Shown here piece by piece: positions 51,983 to 60,858 of a stretch of 64,000 nt of DNA. The notes under the pieces are model-generated. The model ran no database searches. It was given only the letters and a program-made list of their open reading frames with translations, and was not told the origin of the DNA. Each line of letters begins with the position of its first letter. The stretch's first letter is position 1. The position numbers and the translations under genes are program-made. Location of the stretch: positions 186,001 through 250,000 of the forward strand of contig JAANAU010000001.1 in assembly GCA_011089965.1 (NCBI GenBank), in the 5' to 3' direction. Source of the stretch: Magnetococcales bacterium. GTDB taxonomy: Bacteria > Pseudomonadota > Magnetococcia > Magnetococcales > Magnetaquicoccaceae.

Positions 51983-52521
51983 GACACAGCTCCTTTAAGA
52001 TTGAATGGCAATCCCGCCACCATCAGCGTAACCCGATCACACCTTCGTGCCAACTCTTGATGCAACCAGCCACTCTCATCGACAAAACGACGCGCAATGG
52101 CACCCATGGGAACCACACCCAATCCGGTTTCATTGCTCACCAGCACCACCGGTCCAGGCAGATGCGACACGGCATCCAATAACGCCTGACGTTCTCCAGG
52201 AAAGCGTTGCTCTCCATCCGGATCCAGCAACAGGTTGGTCAACCACAATGTAAGGCAATCCACCACCACAAAACGATCCCGCCTCGAACAGGCCAACAGA
52301 GCGTGCGCCAATCGAACCGGCTCTTCCACCACCTGCCATGCCGCCTCAGAGCGTTCTGTCCGATGCCGGGCAATACGGGCCGCCATCTCCGCATCTTCCG
52401 CCCGGGCTGTGGCAATCAACCAGGCGTTCAACCCGCTCCCTCGGGCCAGTTGGGCGGCCATGGCACTCTTGCCGGAGCGTGCTCCACCCAAAATCAGATG
52501 TACAGACACTGTATCGTTCAC
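51979..52521 (-). CDS. cobU: Adenosylcobinamide kinase / guanylyltransferase
   Basis: CobU phosphorylates adenosylcobinamide and then transfers GMP to it. The 180-residue protein has the P-loop GGARSGKS at 12-19, the guanylylation His 53 in ARHRTERS, DCLTLWLTNLL and VSNETGLGVVPMGAIAR, all standard. It is the first gene of cobU-cobT-cobS. Its presence shows that the cell can salvage cobinamide or finish cobalamin. The upstream 450 bp contain a palindromic repeat but no B12 box. Confidence 0.95.
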   Translation of the reverse strand: MNDTVSVHLILGGARSGKSAMAAQLARGSGLNAWLIATARAEDAEMAARIARHRTERSEAAWQVVEEPVRLAHALLACSRRDRFVVVDCLTLWLTNLLLDPDGEQRFPGERQALLDAVSHLPGPVVLVSNETGLGVVPMGAIARRFVDESGWLHQELARRCDRVTLMVAGLPFNLKGAVS

Positions 52522-52973
52522 CTTCCATGCCGGAATAAAAGTTTTCCTAAACCAAAACCATTTTGGAATGTGTCATTTGTTTTGTTGGGGCGTTGCCCCA
52601 AACCCCACCAAGGGCCATAGGCTCTTGGACCCCCTTGACATAAACAACGCATCCCGAAATGGGTGCTGCGGTTTAATACCGTTCCCGTGAAATGGAAATG
52701 ATAACCCATTTCGTTCTTGTCCGTCCAGTTTACTCTTGAATAAACGTTATCTCACATCCACTTTTTTCCCCGTACCCTACCACAGTCGGTCCAACAGACC
52801 GACAACACCGTTTCACCGCAGCATGTAGACAAAAAAATGACATAAAAAACAATAAACTAGCATTGCAAAAACCATCAAAGTACGCTATTCTGACACGCAC
52901 CAATAGACAAAAACCCCCATTCTGTCTATCTGACAAACAAAAAAGATACAACAAAATTCCGAGGAAGGATAAA
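52522..52973. other. Intergenic region (452 bp) with a palindromic repeat and an AT-rich half
   Basis: No gene is supported. The left half contains the nested hairpins listed separately; the right half (52740-52970) is AT-rich and probably carries the promoter of the repeat protein. The words TTGGAATG and CATTTCC near 52564 and 52690 may be part of further weak hairpins. Confidence 0.6.
52584..52638. repeat. Intergenic palindromic element of the GGGGCGnTGCCCC...CCAAGG type
   Basis: GGGG-CGTTG-CCCC forms one hairpin (52587-52599). CCAAGGGC and GCTCTTGG around CATAG form a second (52608-52628). The pattern GGGGCGYTGCCCCAAACCCC-ACCA-AGGG...-TGGACCCC is known from intergenic repeats in many Proteobacteria. 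I saw only one copy here. It could act as a bidirectional terminator between cobU and the upstream region. Confidence 0.6.
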
Positions 52974-53756
52974 ATGAAAATTGATGAAGAGATCCGCAAT
53001 CAGGTCATCATTACTGCGGTCACAATTGGCTTTCTGTTGATGCTGGTGGACACTGTCATGGATGAAAAGGGATTACAACCCTCCCGGCAGACCATGACTC
53101 AAACAGTCACCAAACCCGCAACGGATCAAAATGCCAAAGCAGCCCCGGAAGCAGGCAAAGCCACTCCTCAGACCAAACCTGTGGTTCCTGCTGCGACTCC
53201 GGCCAAGAGCGAACCCGTACCCCCATCCGCAGCCAAAAGCCCACCGACACCGGTGGCACTGATCAAAACCGAAGCTGCGGTACTGACCGCCAAGAGTGAA
53301 CCTGTTGCTTACGATATGCAAGCCTACAAGGATGCCCTGGCCAAAGGGGCAGCACAAAAAGAACCGACCATTCAGAGAGATTCAACCCCGGCAGCCGCCT
53401 CAACCAAAGTCACGCCTGCCCTGGTCAACGAGCCGGTGGCGTATGACATGCCAGCCTACAAGGATGCCTTGGCCAGGGGGGCAGCAGAAAAAGAGAACCT
53501 CTCCAAACAGAGTGCCGAAACCCCAGTGCTTATGGCCAAGAATGACCCCATCGTGGCATATGACATGCAAGCCTACAAGGAGGCTTTGGCCAGAGGGGCA
53601 GCAGACCGGAATCCATCCGCCCCACAGCCCTCGTCAGCCCCTGCTCCGACTCCTGCGGCTCCTGTAGCCAATAATGACCCGGTGGTCGCTTATGACATGC
53701 AAGCCTACAAAGAGGCCTTGGCCAGAGGCGCGGCAGAACAGGCCAAAACAAAATAG
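52974..53756 (+). CDS. Membrane-anchored protein with four VAYDMQAYKxALAxGAA repeats
   Basis: I do not recognise this protein. 260 residues: a transmembrane helix at about 11-28 (VIITAVTIGFLLMLVDTVM), a Pro/Ala/Lys/Thr-rich spacer (40-100), then four copies of an 18-residue motif VAYDMQAYKDALAKGAA at about 111, 155, 194 and 238, spaced 40-44 residues, the last one at the C-terminus. The spacer implies an extended periplasmic (or cytoplasmic) arm carrying four identical binding sites. GAGGAAGG precedes the ATG by 6 bp, which fixes the start. btuF begins 82 bp downstream on the same strand. Confidence 0.85.
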   Translation: MKIDEEIRNQVIITAVTIGFLLMLVDTVMDEKGLQPSRQTMTQTVTKPATDQNAKAAPEAGKATPQTKPVVPAATPAKSEPVPPSAAKSPPTPVALIKTEAAVLTAKSEPVAYDMQAYKDALAKGAAQKEPTIQRDSTPAAASTKVTPALVNEPVAYDMPAYKDALARGAAEKENLSKQSAETPVLMAKNDPIVAYDMQAYKEALARGAADRNPSAPQPSSAPAPTPAAPVANNDPVVAYDMQAYKEALARGAAEQAKTK

Positions 53757-53838
53757 ACCCACGGTTCGGGTTGATCGGCATACCCGCCAACTCTGCTTCT
53801 GTCACGCGCTCAACCCTTTTGGCCGTGACAGAACCGCC

Positions 53839-54753
53839 ATGCAATCAGCATGGCATCTGTGGATATGGGCGGTATGGATCATGATCCAACCGGTATGTGG
53901 TTGGTCCGCAGAGATCTCTGTCACGGATGCCACGGACCGCACAGTGGTCCTGTCCCAGCCTGCCCGGCGCGTGGTTGCCCTGGCTCCCCATCTGACTGAA
54001 CTGATGTTTGCAATCGGGGCTGGGAACCTGGTTGTGGGGGCTGCGGATTACAGTGACCACCCTGCTCCTGCCGTTCACATCCCGCGCATTGGGGGCTATG
54101 ATCGCTTTAATCTCGAAGCCGTGATCGCTTTACGTCCGGATCTGATTCTGGGATGGGAAAATGGCAATCCGCCGCATCTGTTGGAACGATTGGAACGGTT
54201 TGGCCTGCCTTTGCTGCGCACCGATCCCAAAGAATTGGAAGAGATCCCTCTGGACCTGGAACGACTGGGAGATTTGACCGGACATCCAGACCAAGCCAAA
54301 GAGGCTGCACAAAGGTTTCGCGCCCGGCAGACCGAACTGGGCCAGCGGTTTCAAGACCGCCCCAGAATCACGACCTTCTATCAGGTCTGGAATACACCAC
54401 TCATGACCGTCAATGACCGCCACCTGATCAGCGCGGTCATTCGATTATGCGGAGGTCTTAACCCTTTTGGTTCCCTGCCCACCCTGGCCCCGATTCTCCA
54501 GGTGGAAGCCGTCCTGGAGGCCAATCCGGAGGCAATCATTGCCAGTGGCATGAACCAGCAACGCCCGGAGTGGTTGGATCAATGGCGCACCTGGCCCACA
54601 TTGCATGCCGTAAAAAACGACAATCTGTTTTTCATTCCTCCGGATCTGCTGCAACGCCACACGCCACGCATTCTGGATGGTGCCGAACAGCTGTGCCACC
54701 AGTTGGAAGCTGTCCGGCTGCGTCGTTCCAAAGGGCCTAAAACCGGGCTGTAG
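53839..54753 (+). CDS. btuF: Periplasmic cobalamin-binding protein (BtuF-like)
   Basis: 304 residues. A hydrophobic signal peptide (MQSAWHLWIWAVWIM...CGWSA) leads to a class III binding-protein fold: VTDATDRTVVLSQPARRVVALAPHLTELMFAIGAG, then DLILGWENG, and in the C-lobe IRLCGGLNPFG and EAVLEANPEAIIASG, as in BtuF/FhuD-type proteins. It would deliver B12 to BtuCD. ATG 53839 fits the signal peptide; upstream residues in frame belong to the repeat gene. The 3' end overlaps the convergent btuB by 17 bp. The ABC parts are 5-8 kb away on the other strand. Confidence 0.88.
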   Translation: MQSAWHLWIWAVWIMIQPVCGWSAEISVTDATDRTVVLSQPARRVVALAPHLTELMFAIGAGNLVVGAADYSDHPAPAVHIPRIGGYDRFNLEAVIALRPDLILGWENGNPPHLLERLERFGLPLLRTDPKELEEIPLDLERLGDLTGHPDQAKEAAQRFRARQTELGQRFQDRPRITTFYQVWNTPLMTVNDRHLISAVIRLCGGLNPFGSLPTLAPILQVEAVLEANPEAIIASGMNQQRPEWLDQWRTWPTLHAVKNDNLFFIPPDLLQRHTPRILDGAEQLCHQLEAVRLRRSKGPKTGL

Positions 54754-56704
54754 CTCCGATCATGAAGCGACGTTCTGGAGATGGATACCAGGCACGCTCC
54801 AAAGGAAAACCTCCCAACACCCCATACTCGGCATACTCCCTCCCCAACAGATTGGTGACCTCCAACCAACCGGTCACAGTCGGCCAACGGTAACGCCAAG
54901 AGGTATCCACAACCACATATCCTGCCTGTTTGTCGAACTGATTGGCAAAATCGCTGATGAATGGACGGGATCCGACATATCGCCCGGTCACATCCCAATC
55001 CAACGCTTCCCAAGGTTGCCAACCCAGCTTGACACTCCCTTGCAGAGTCGGAACGCCAGGGAAGGCTTGATCCGCCATACTGCCGGAACGCACCTCAGCC
55101 CGGGTCCAGGTGGCATTTCCGGAGAGCCGCCAATCATCAAAACGCTTCTCCAACTCAACGGTAACCCCTCGACGCTGTACGCGACCGTCAAGATTGGCAT
55201 TGTTATAGGTCACGATATCAAAATAAAGCTCGTCCCGGGTAGTCACCAGGAACCCGGACAGTTCACTGCTCAAGGTTGGGGTCCAGTTCCGGTTCCAACC
55301 AAGCTGCAACTCCCGCACCTGCTGAGGTTTCAGAGTGGTGTTGACCGTATTGGTGAAGAAGCTGTACTGCTCATCCAACAGGGGGTAGCGGAAACTTTCA
55401 GAAAATTGGAGATAGATGGATTGACCCTCCTCCCAATCATGACGCACTCCCAACGACAGGGCATGACGGTCCATATCCCTGCGTTCTGCAACACTGGGGG
55501 TGAAAAAGAATTCGGCCTGATCCCAACGCACCCCTTGTGAGAAGACCCAATGTTCCGGAAACAACAATTCGTTATGGAGATAACCAGCCCGACTGTGCTT
55601 GCGCAAAAGAAAGTCACCGATGGTGCGCACACCCAGATAAAGTGAATCATTCTGAATTTCCTCGCGGTCCACATGCCAATCACCACCCACGGTCAAACGA
55701 TCCACTACACCATCCCAATCCCCATGCAACAAAACGCGCGGTGCCACCCCCCAAACCTGCACGGACGATTGACCAGTGAACTGACCGGCGGTGAAATTGG
55801 CAAAGCTGGTCGCATCCCGATCACGCCAGGTCAAATCCACCAATAGACGATTCTCGCCAGACCACTGGATTTCAGGTATCATGTGCAGATAATAATCCAC
55901 AACTTTGGAATAATCATCCGGTGTAACCGTCATGCGTCGGGAGAGTCCCCGATCCAGATCGCTCGCTTTCAATGCCGATGGCCAACCCACCCGATCATTC
56001 TGATAACCGGCACTGAACTGAAGGCCAAAATTCGGACCATGTTTCACGTGAAACATCCCCCCCAACTCAGTGGCTTGCGTATCCCCATTGTCCCGATAAC
56101 CATCCAAGGTGCGATATGCAGCATTGAGGGAATATTGATAGGCTGACTGACGCTGTTCCAGGGTGATTGCTCCTTTTGCCTGTCCATGGCTGCCGGTCTG
56201 CACGGTCACGGCACTCTCTGGCTGATTGCCGGAACGGGTGATGATATTGATCACTCCCCCGGAGCTGTTATCGCCATACAGAACCGCACCTGATCCACCA
56301 CGCACGATTTCAACCCGTTCCACTCTGGCCAAGGGGATCTGTGCCCAATCGACCACCTGATCGGCCTGATTGAGTCGTCTCCCATCAATCAAGACCAGGG
56401 TATTAAAACCGGCATTCTCGCCAAACCCCCGCAAATCCACCAGGAAGCCACGACCATTGCCGGTCATGTCCATCACATGGATGCCAGCCTGACCGCGCAA
56501 CAGATCAGGCAACGATGTGGCACTGCTGGCCCGGATCTCTTCAGGGGTGATGATCGTGACATGCGCCGGAATGGCAGAACGTTTGACCGGAAAGCGGGTG
56601 GCTGTCACCACCAACTCTTCCAAAGAGTGCTCGACTGCTGCATAAGAGGAGGAAATCGAACAGAATAACGACAAACTGACAAAGCACGACAAACGATTTT
56701 GCAT
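54737..56704 (-). CDS. btuB: TonB-dependent vitamin B12 receptor (BtuB-like)
   Basis: This outer-membrane receptor binds cobalamin outside and imports it with TonB energy. 655 residues: signal peptide (MQNRLSCFVSLSLFCSISSSYAA), TonB box region LEELVVTATRFP, plug domain with LPDLLRGQAGIHV, LIDGRRLNQ and VERVEIVRGGSGAVLYGDNSSGGVINII, and a 22-strand-type barrel ending in RRFMIGATARF. A cobalamin riboswitch about 165 bp upstream supports the B12 assignment. ATG 56704 fits the signal peptide; ATG 56719, close to GAAGGTGG, is an alternative. It converges with btuF. Confidence 0.93.
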   Translation of the reverse strand: MQNRLSCFVSLSLFCSISSSYAAVEHSLEELVVTATRFPVKRSAIPAHVTIITPEEIRASSATSLPDLLRGQAGIHVMDMTGNGRGFLVDLRGFGENAGFNTLVLIDGRRLNQADQVVDWAQIPLARVERVEIVRGGSGAVLYGDNSSGGVINIITRSGNQPESAVTVQTGSHGQAKGAITLEQRQSAYQYSLNAAYRTLDGYRDNGDTQATELGGMFHVKHGPNFGLQFSAGYQNDRVGWPSALKASDLDRGLSRRMTVTPDDYSKVVDYYLHMIPEIQWSGENRLLVDLTWRDRDATSFANFTAGQFTGQSSVQVWGVAPRVLLHGDWDGVVDRLTVGGDWHVDREEIQNDSLYLGVRTIGDFLLRKHSRAGYLHNELLFPEHWVFSQGVRWDQAEFFFTPSVAERRDMDRHALSLGVRHDWEEGQSIYLQFSESFRYPLLDEQYSFFTNTVNTTLKPQQVRELQLGWNRNWTPTLSSELSGFLVTTRDELYFDIVTYNNANLDGRVQRRGVTVELEKRFDDWRLSGNATWTRAEVRSGSMADQAFPGVPTLQGSVKLGWQPWEALDWDVTGRYVGSRPFISDFANQFDKQAGYVVVDTSWRYRWPTVTGWLEVTNLLGREYAEYGVLGGFPLERAWYPSPERRFMIGATARF

Positions 56705-56868
56705 GAAAGTCTCGCCCATTCCACCTTCGGTGCTCTCCCGCACCGAAAAAGAAGAAAACAGGCGTCACGCCAGGATGGAGAAAATACGACGGATCAAGCC
56801 GGGAAAACCGTCTGAATGGTATCCACACAAAACGATCTCCAAGCCGTCGCCCCGCGCGACGCAACTTG

Positions 56869-57080
56869 TGGACCGCAAGGCCGGTCTCCGGGCTGACGAG
56901 GGAACAGATCAATGCAGACAGATCCGTTCGGCGAAAAAACCTTCCCACCCTGATCGGGCAGTGGTTATGACTTTTTTTCGCGTTGACTCGATCACCGTTG
57001 CGGGGGCAGCGCCGGATTGATCCACACATCTGGACCATCACCGAACTTCCCGTTTCACCCCCCGGTCAGGGGGGAACCTT
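56869..57080 (-). promoter_or_regulatory. Cobalamin (AdoCbl) riboswitch upstream of btuB
   Basis: On the minus strand, the element starts with GGTTCCCCCCTGACCGGGGGGTGAAACGGGAA-type sequence (57080 down to 57047), followed by GCTGCCCCCGCAACGGT (about 57000), ACCACTGCCC and GGGAAGG, and the B12 box GTCAGCCCGGAGACCGGCC at 56897-56879. Order and spacing match the AdoCbl riboswitch of btuB leaders. Bound coenzyme B12 would reduce btuB expression. The 165 bp after it carry the expression platform. Confidence 0.93.
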
Positions 57081-57173
57081 GTGGTTGGACATCAGGGTAG
57101 GAGGGGTGTGACACCCTGGTCAAGGGAAAAATGACGACCAGGGCCTGGCATAAAATAAACCGGCATATGATGA

Positions 57174-58400
57174 TCAATACTTGCCCAGACAATCAGGCCA
57201 CCAATGGATCACCTGATCATCTTTTTTGGTCAAACCGCTGATGGGTCCGTCCTGGGAGATGACAAAAGCCGCAGAACCGGAATAGTGACCGACAAAATTG
57301 ACCGTGGCATTGTGGCGCGTGCCGTAGCGGGAGAACAACTCATCACGCTCCAGGTGACGCGCCTTATTGTTTTTCCAGTAGATGATGCGTTCCTGCCAGA
57401 TCGGTGCCGACAGAAAGGCCCCAAAAGAGAGTGGACGCAAACGGTCTGAGAGGATCAACGCTCCGTCGACACAAGTCATTTGAGCCAACAACTCAGCATG
57501 TTCAATCACCTTGCGTTTGCACTCCAGTACCGTCTCCCCAATAATACAGATGGTGGCCAGCGAGGAGGTTTCAGACACATCGTTGCGGAAACGCTCCTGC
57601 TTCTGCTCCACGTCACACAGATCAGCCAGCAAAGAGGCCCCATCCGGACTCTCCTCCAGATTGTATTTGGTGATCACACTGTGCCCATCGGTTTCGATGG
57701 TGTCGGACGGCAGCCAGACAATGATTCCTCCATGACCACGCCGGTCGGTCTCCATCAATAAATAATCAATAAAATCTCGATAGGTATGCCAATATTTCAT
57801 ACCCAACTTCTGAAATTCCGGATGACGCTTGACCACCTCCAAGAAACGCCAACCCATCAACCCCGAGGTGAAATGGGTGTGAACCGGTTCCAGAAACCGT
57901 CCGGATTTGAAACGGGCGATCAACTCATCCCCCTGATAGATCGAGAGCGAACCAGTACGCTTGGAAATGATTGCCAACGAGTTGGGAGCGGGTTGTTCCA
58001 ACGGCAAGGCATCGAAACGGTTCCGCCCCCGATGGGTGGTGAATACGGCACTCCAGATCTCCAATTCGGTCGGATCCTCCTCAGCCCCCCAAACCGCAAG
58101 CAACGTGGTATCCGGATCAAAGGCCGGTGCCAGTTTGACCAGGGTATCGACGGTCAAAAGCGGTCTGGAACTCAAGCGCATGACGATACTCTCTCCGGAC
58201 CGTCCCCGGTCCGGCAATAACGCAGGATCGGTCAACGAAACCCCCACCCGCACCGGACGATCCTCATCGCGCTTGAGACCAGCCAGAAACACCATCTCCA
58301 TGATGGTGCGGACCTGCTGGAATAAAACCGGATCCTCGGATGCCGACACATTCGGCTTCCACAGCGCAATGATCTCTTCAATGATCAAGGGATCGAACAC
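57174..58400 (-). CDS. DAC-like (DACNV-type) sensor protein
   Basis: 408 residues, soluble. The C-terminal third resembles diadenylate cyclase (DisA_N) domains: DGALILSDRLRPLSFGAFL aligns with the DGA motif region, and RYGTRHNATVNFVGHYSGSAAFVISQDGPISGL with the GTRHRAA...VVSEETG region. The catalytic RHR is RHN followed by A-T-V, the N-V pattern of the DACNV group, which is predicted to sense rather than make cyclic dinucleotides. The N-terminal 270 residues are family-specific. Start is GTG 58400 with GGGAGGA 6 bp ahead. It lies between the btuB riboswitch and the antiporter gene; any link to either is unproven. Confidence 0.8.
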   Translation of the reverse strand: MFDPLIIEEIIALWKPNVSASEDPVLFQQVRTIMEMVFLAGLKRDEDRPVRVGVSLTDPALLPDRGRSGESIVMRLSSRPLLTVDTLVKLAPAFDPDTTLLAVWGAEEDPTELEIWSAVFTTHRGRNRFDALPLEQPAPNSLAIISKRTGSLSIYQGDELIARFKSGRFLEPVHTHFTSGLMGWRFLEVVKRHPEFQKLGMKYWHTYRDFIDYLLMETDRRGHGGIIVWLPSDTIETDGHSVITKYNLEESPDGASLLADLCDVEQKQERFRNDVSETSSLATICIIGETVLECKRKVIEHAELLAQMTCVDGALILSDRLRPLSFGAFLSAPIWQERIIYWKNNKARHLERDELFSRYGTRHNATVNFVGHYSGSAAFVISQDGPISGLTKKDDQVIHWWPDCLGKY

Positions 58401-58756
58401 GACACATCCTCCCGTGATGAAAACCAAGCCGGAACCTTGAAGGCTGGCAGGCCCATCCTGGACTCAACCGGTGGACCCGAATTAAAGCAGCATAATGCGC
58501 TTCGTGACTGATGGAAACCAATTTTGTGGTTTGTTTCACAATCTGAATGCAGCATTCAGCCTCATCGATTAAACTTGAATTATAACTTAATAAATGATAA
58601 GTATAAACATGATGCGAATACCTTCCAATTTTGCCGATCTTACGCAACAACAATATTATTTGTAATCTATTTTTTCCCTTGATGGCGCATGATTCAATAC
58701 TTAAAGATAAATAACCCATTATCTTGCAACCCTCTCAACCAGCCAGGAGCATTCCA
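58401..58756. other. Intergenic region between divergent genes (356 bp), AT-rich
   Basis: No gene. From about 58540 to 58710 the sequence is unusually AT-rich (for example AATTATAACTTAATAAATGATAAG near 58570 in outline), a likely promoter zone for the antiporter gene. No riboswitch or terminator signature was noticed. Confidence 0.55.
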
Positions 58757-60121
58757 TTGAAACGACACTTTTTTTTCATCTTTCTTGCGGTCTTGGCAAC
58801 CATTGGGCTGACTCCTGAGGAGGTTTGGGCCTACACCCGTCTGGATGGTCCGTCTGTAGCCGGTATTCCGGTTGATTTCATTTTGTTTGCAATGACCCTG
58901 ATCGGGGTGGCGCTGTTTCACAACCGGGTGTTGCAGGTGGCACTCAGCGGCATGACCGTCATTCTGCTTTATAATTTCCTGGTCACAGGATTCAAACAGG
59001 GCAGCGGCATGAGCGGGCTTGTCGCCCATTTTGGCCATGAGTGGGTCATTTTGACCAATCTGTTTTGCTTGCTGGTTGGATTTGCGCTCTTGGCCGATCA
59101 GTTCGAGCGCAGCCATGTTCCTCTTTTGATACCAAAAGCACTTCCAGGAGGTTGGGTTGGCAATTTCGTATTATTGACACTGATCTTCATTCTCTCCAGT
59201 TTTCTCGACAACATTGCCGCCGCGATCATCGGTGGAACCGTGGCCATGTCGATTTTCAACAAAAAGGTCCATATCGGCTATGTGGCAGCCATTGTGGCCG
59301 CCTCGAACGCGGGAGGTGCGGGCAGTGTCGTGGGGGACACCACGACAACCATGATGTGGATTGCGGGTGTGAGTCCTCTGGATGTGCTGCCCGCCTATCT
59401 CGCCGCAGTCGTGGCATTGGTGGTCTTCGGGATCCCGGCCTCCATTCAGCAAGCCAAACATGCCAGCATTGTCTCCGGAGGCGATGAGACGGTCCATGTG
59501 GACAAGGCACGTCTGGCCATCGTCTTCATCATTCTGGTGGCTGCCATTGCCACCAATGTCACGGTAAACATACGCTTCAATCACCTGGCCGATCATTTTC
59601 CGTTCATAGGCGTAGCTGTGTGGGTAGCACTGATCGCCACTTCATTCTGGCGCACCCCGGACTGGAAACTGATTCCCGGAACAGCTGGCGGATCGCTGTT
59701 CCTGCTGGCACTGGTCACCTGCGCCTCACTGATGCCTGTGGAAAAACTCCCAGCCCCCTCCTGGGAAAGCACATTGATCTTGGGATTCATCTCCTCGATC
59801 TTCGACAATATTCCATTGACGGCGCTCGCCATCAAGCAAGGCGGCTACGACTGGGGCATGCTTGCATATACCGTGGGATTTGGTGGCTCGATGATCTGGT
59901 TTGGCTCCTCGGCAGGGGTTGCGATTTCCAATATCATTCACGAAGCCAAATCAGTTGGTGACTGGTTGAAAAATGGTTGGCATGTGGCAATGGGTTATGT
60001 GGTCGGTTTTGCCGTGATGCTGGCTGTTCTCGGTTGGCAACCCACTCCGATTGGCAATACGCCATCTGCCGCCGCACCCGCCCCATCTCAATCCGGAACC
60101 CAGCTGACGCCACCTCGATGA
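58757..60121 (+). CDS. NhaD-like sodium:proton antiporter / ion transporter superfamily protein
   Basis: 454 residues with about 11-12 membrane helices preceded by a signal-like segment (KRHFFFIFLAVLATIGLTPEEVWA). Characteristic are SSFLDNIAAAIIGGTVAM, ASNAGGAGSVVGDTTTTMMWIAGV and the second repeat SSIFDNIPLTALAIKQG, the paired SxxxDNIxxT-type motifs of the NhaD/ArsB ion-transporter superfamily. Na+/H+ antiport is most likely; another ion or a dicarboxylate cannot be excluded. I chose TTG 58757, 7 bp after AGGAG; a TTG 33 bp earlier lacks a ribosome site. Its last 34 bp overlap the convergent btuD. Confidence 0.85.
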   Translation: MKRHFFFIFLAVLATIGLTPEEVWAYTRLDGPSVAGIPVDFILFAMTLIGVALFHNRVLQVALSGMTVILLYNFLVTGFKQGSGMSGLVAHFGHEWVILTNLFCLLVGFALLADQFERSHVPLLIPKALPGGWVGNFVLLTLIFILSSFLDNIAAAIIGGTVAMSIFNKKVHIGYVAAIVAASNAGGAGSVVGDTTTTMMWIAGVSPLDVLPAYLAAVVALVVFGIPASIQQAKHASIVSGGDETVHVDKARLAIVFIILVAAIATNVTVNIRFNHLADHFPFIGVAVWVALIATSFWRTPDWKLIPGTAGGSLFLLALVTCASLMPVEKLPAPSWESTLILGFISSIFDNIPLTALAIKQGGYDWGMLAYTVGFGGSMIWFGSSAGVAISNIIHEAKSVGDWLKNGWHVAMGYVVGFAVMLAVLGWQPTPIGNTPSAAAPAPSQSGTQLTPPR

Positions 60122-60858
60122 GGCACGGCCTGCATGGGATGACCGTATAATCGACTGAGCAGCGGGGCATGCAGCATCTGCGTACGTGTTCCGCTGCCAG
60201 ACGTACCATCTCCAAACAAAAACAAAAAGTGATCGCAATACCGGGCTGCCAGATTGATATCGTGCAGGACCATGATCATGGCACCTGTTTGGGCACGGCA
60301 AGCGGCCTGCATCCGCTCCATGAGCAGCAACTGATACGCCAGATCCAAATGGTTGGTTGGTTCATCCAGCAGCCACAGCCGTGGCGACTGCACCAGCAGC
60401 ACCGCAGCCTCCATGCGGCGACGCTCACCACCTGAGAGGGTATCCACCGGTCGTTGTGCCAGATGGGCCAAACCCATGGTACTCAATGCCTCTTCAACCC
60501 GTAGCTGATCCTCGACAGACCCGGCAGCCCAAAACGGCAGATGGGGATAGCGTCCGGCCAACACCGTTTCAAAGACCGTGGCCGGAAAGAGATACTCCTG
60601 ATCCTGAAACAGAATCCCGACGTTTTGGGCCACCTGACGGCGCGACCATTGATCCAGGGGACGCCCATTCAACCGGATCATGCCATTCAAGATCGGTCTC
60701 AATCCGGCCAAAGCCAGCAACAATGTGGATTTGCCTGCGCCATTTGGTCCCAACACGCCCCAACACTCACCCTGGGCCACGGACCATTGCAGATCCTGAC
60801 AGAACACGCGTGCACCGATCCCCAGTGCCACGCCATGCAACTCCAACAGTGGGTTCAC
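60088..60858 (-). CDS. btuD: ABC transporter ATP-binding protein (BtuD-like)
   Basis: 256 residues. Walker A GPNGAGKSTLL, Q-loop LFQDQEYLFPATV, signature LSGGERRRMEAAVLL, Walker B PRLWLLDEPTNHLD and switch His in MIMVLHDINLA. It belongs to the FecE/BtuD/HemV group for siderophores, haem and cobalamin. The start is GTG 60858, sharing GTGA with the permease stop; longer open sequence upstream is inside the permease gene. Assignment to B12 comes from the nearby btuF and riboswitch-controlled btuB, and the group itself does not settle substrate. Confidence 0.88.
   Translation of the reverse strand: MNPLLELHGVALGIGARVFCQDLQWSVAQGECWGVLGPNGAGKSTLLLALAGLRPILNGMIRLNGRPLDQWSRRQVAQNVGILFQDQEYLFPATVFETVLAGRYPHLPFWAAGSVEDQLRVEEALSTMGLAHLAQRPVDTLSGGERRRMEAAVLLVQSPRLWLLDEPTNHLDLAYQLLLMERMQAACRAQTGAMIMVLHDINLAARYCDHFLFLFGDGTSGSGTRTQMLHAPLLSRLYGHPMQAVPHRGGVSWVPD

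Noticed and set aside
52522-52973. B12 riboswitch ahead of cobU
   Set aside because: No B12 box or GAAACGGGAA-like element was found; the region has only the GGGGCG palindromic repeat.
53839-56704. btuF and btuB as siderophore or haem uptake
   Set aside because: The folds would allow it, but the AdoCbl riboswitch upstream of the receptor and the cobUTS operon next door favour cobalamin.
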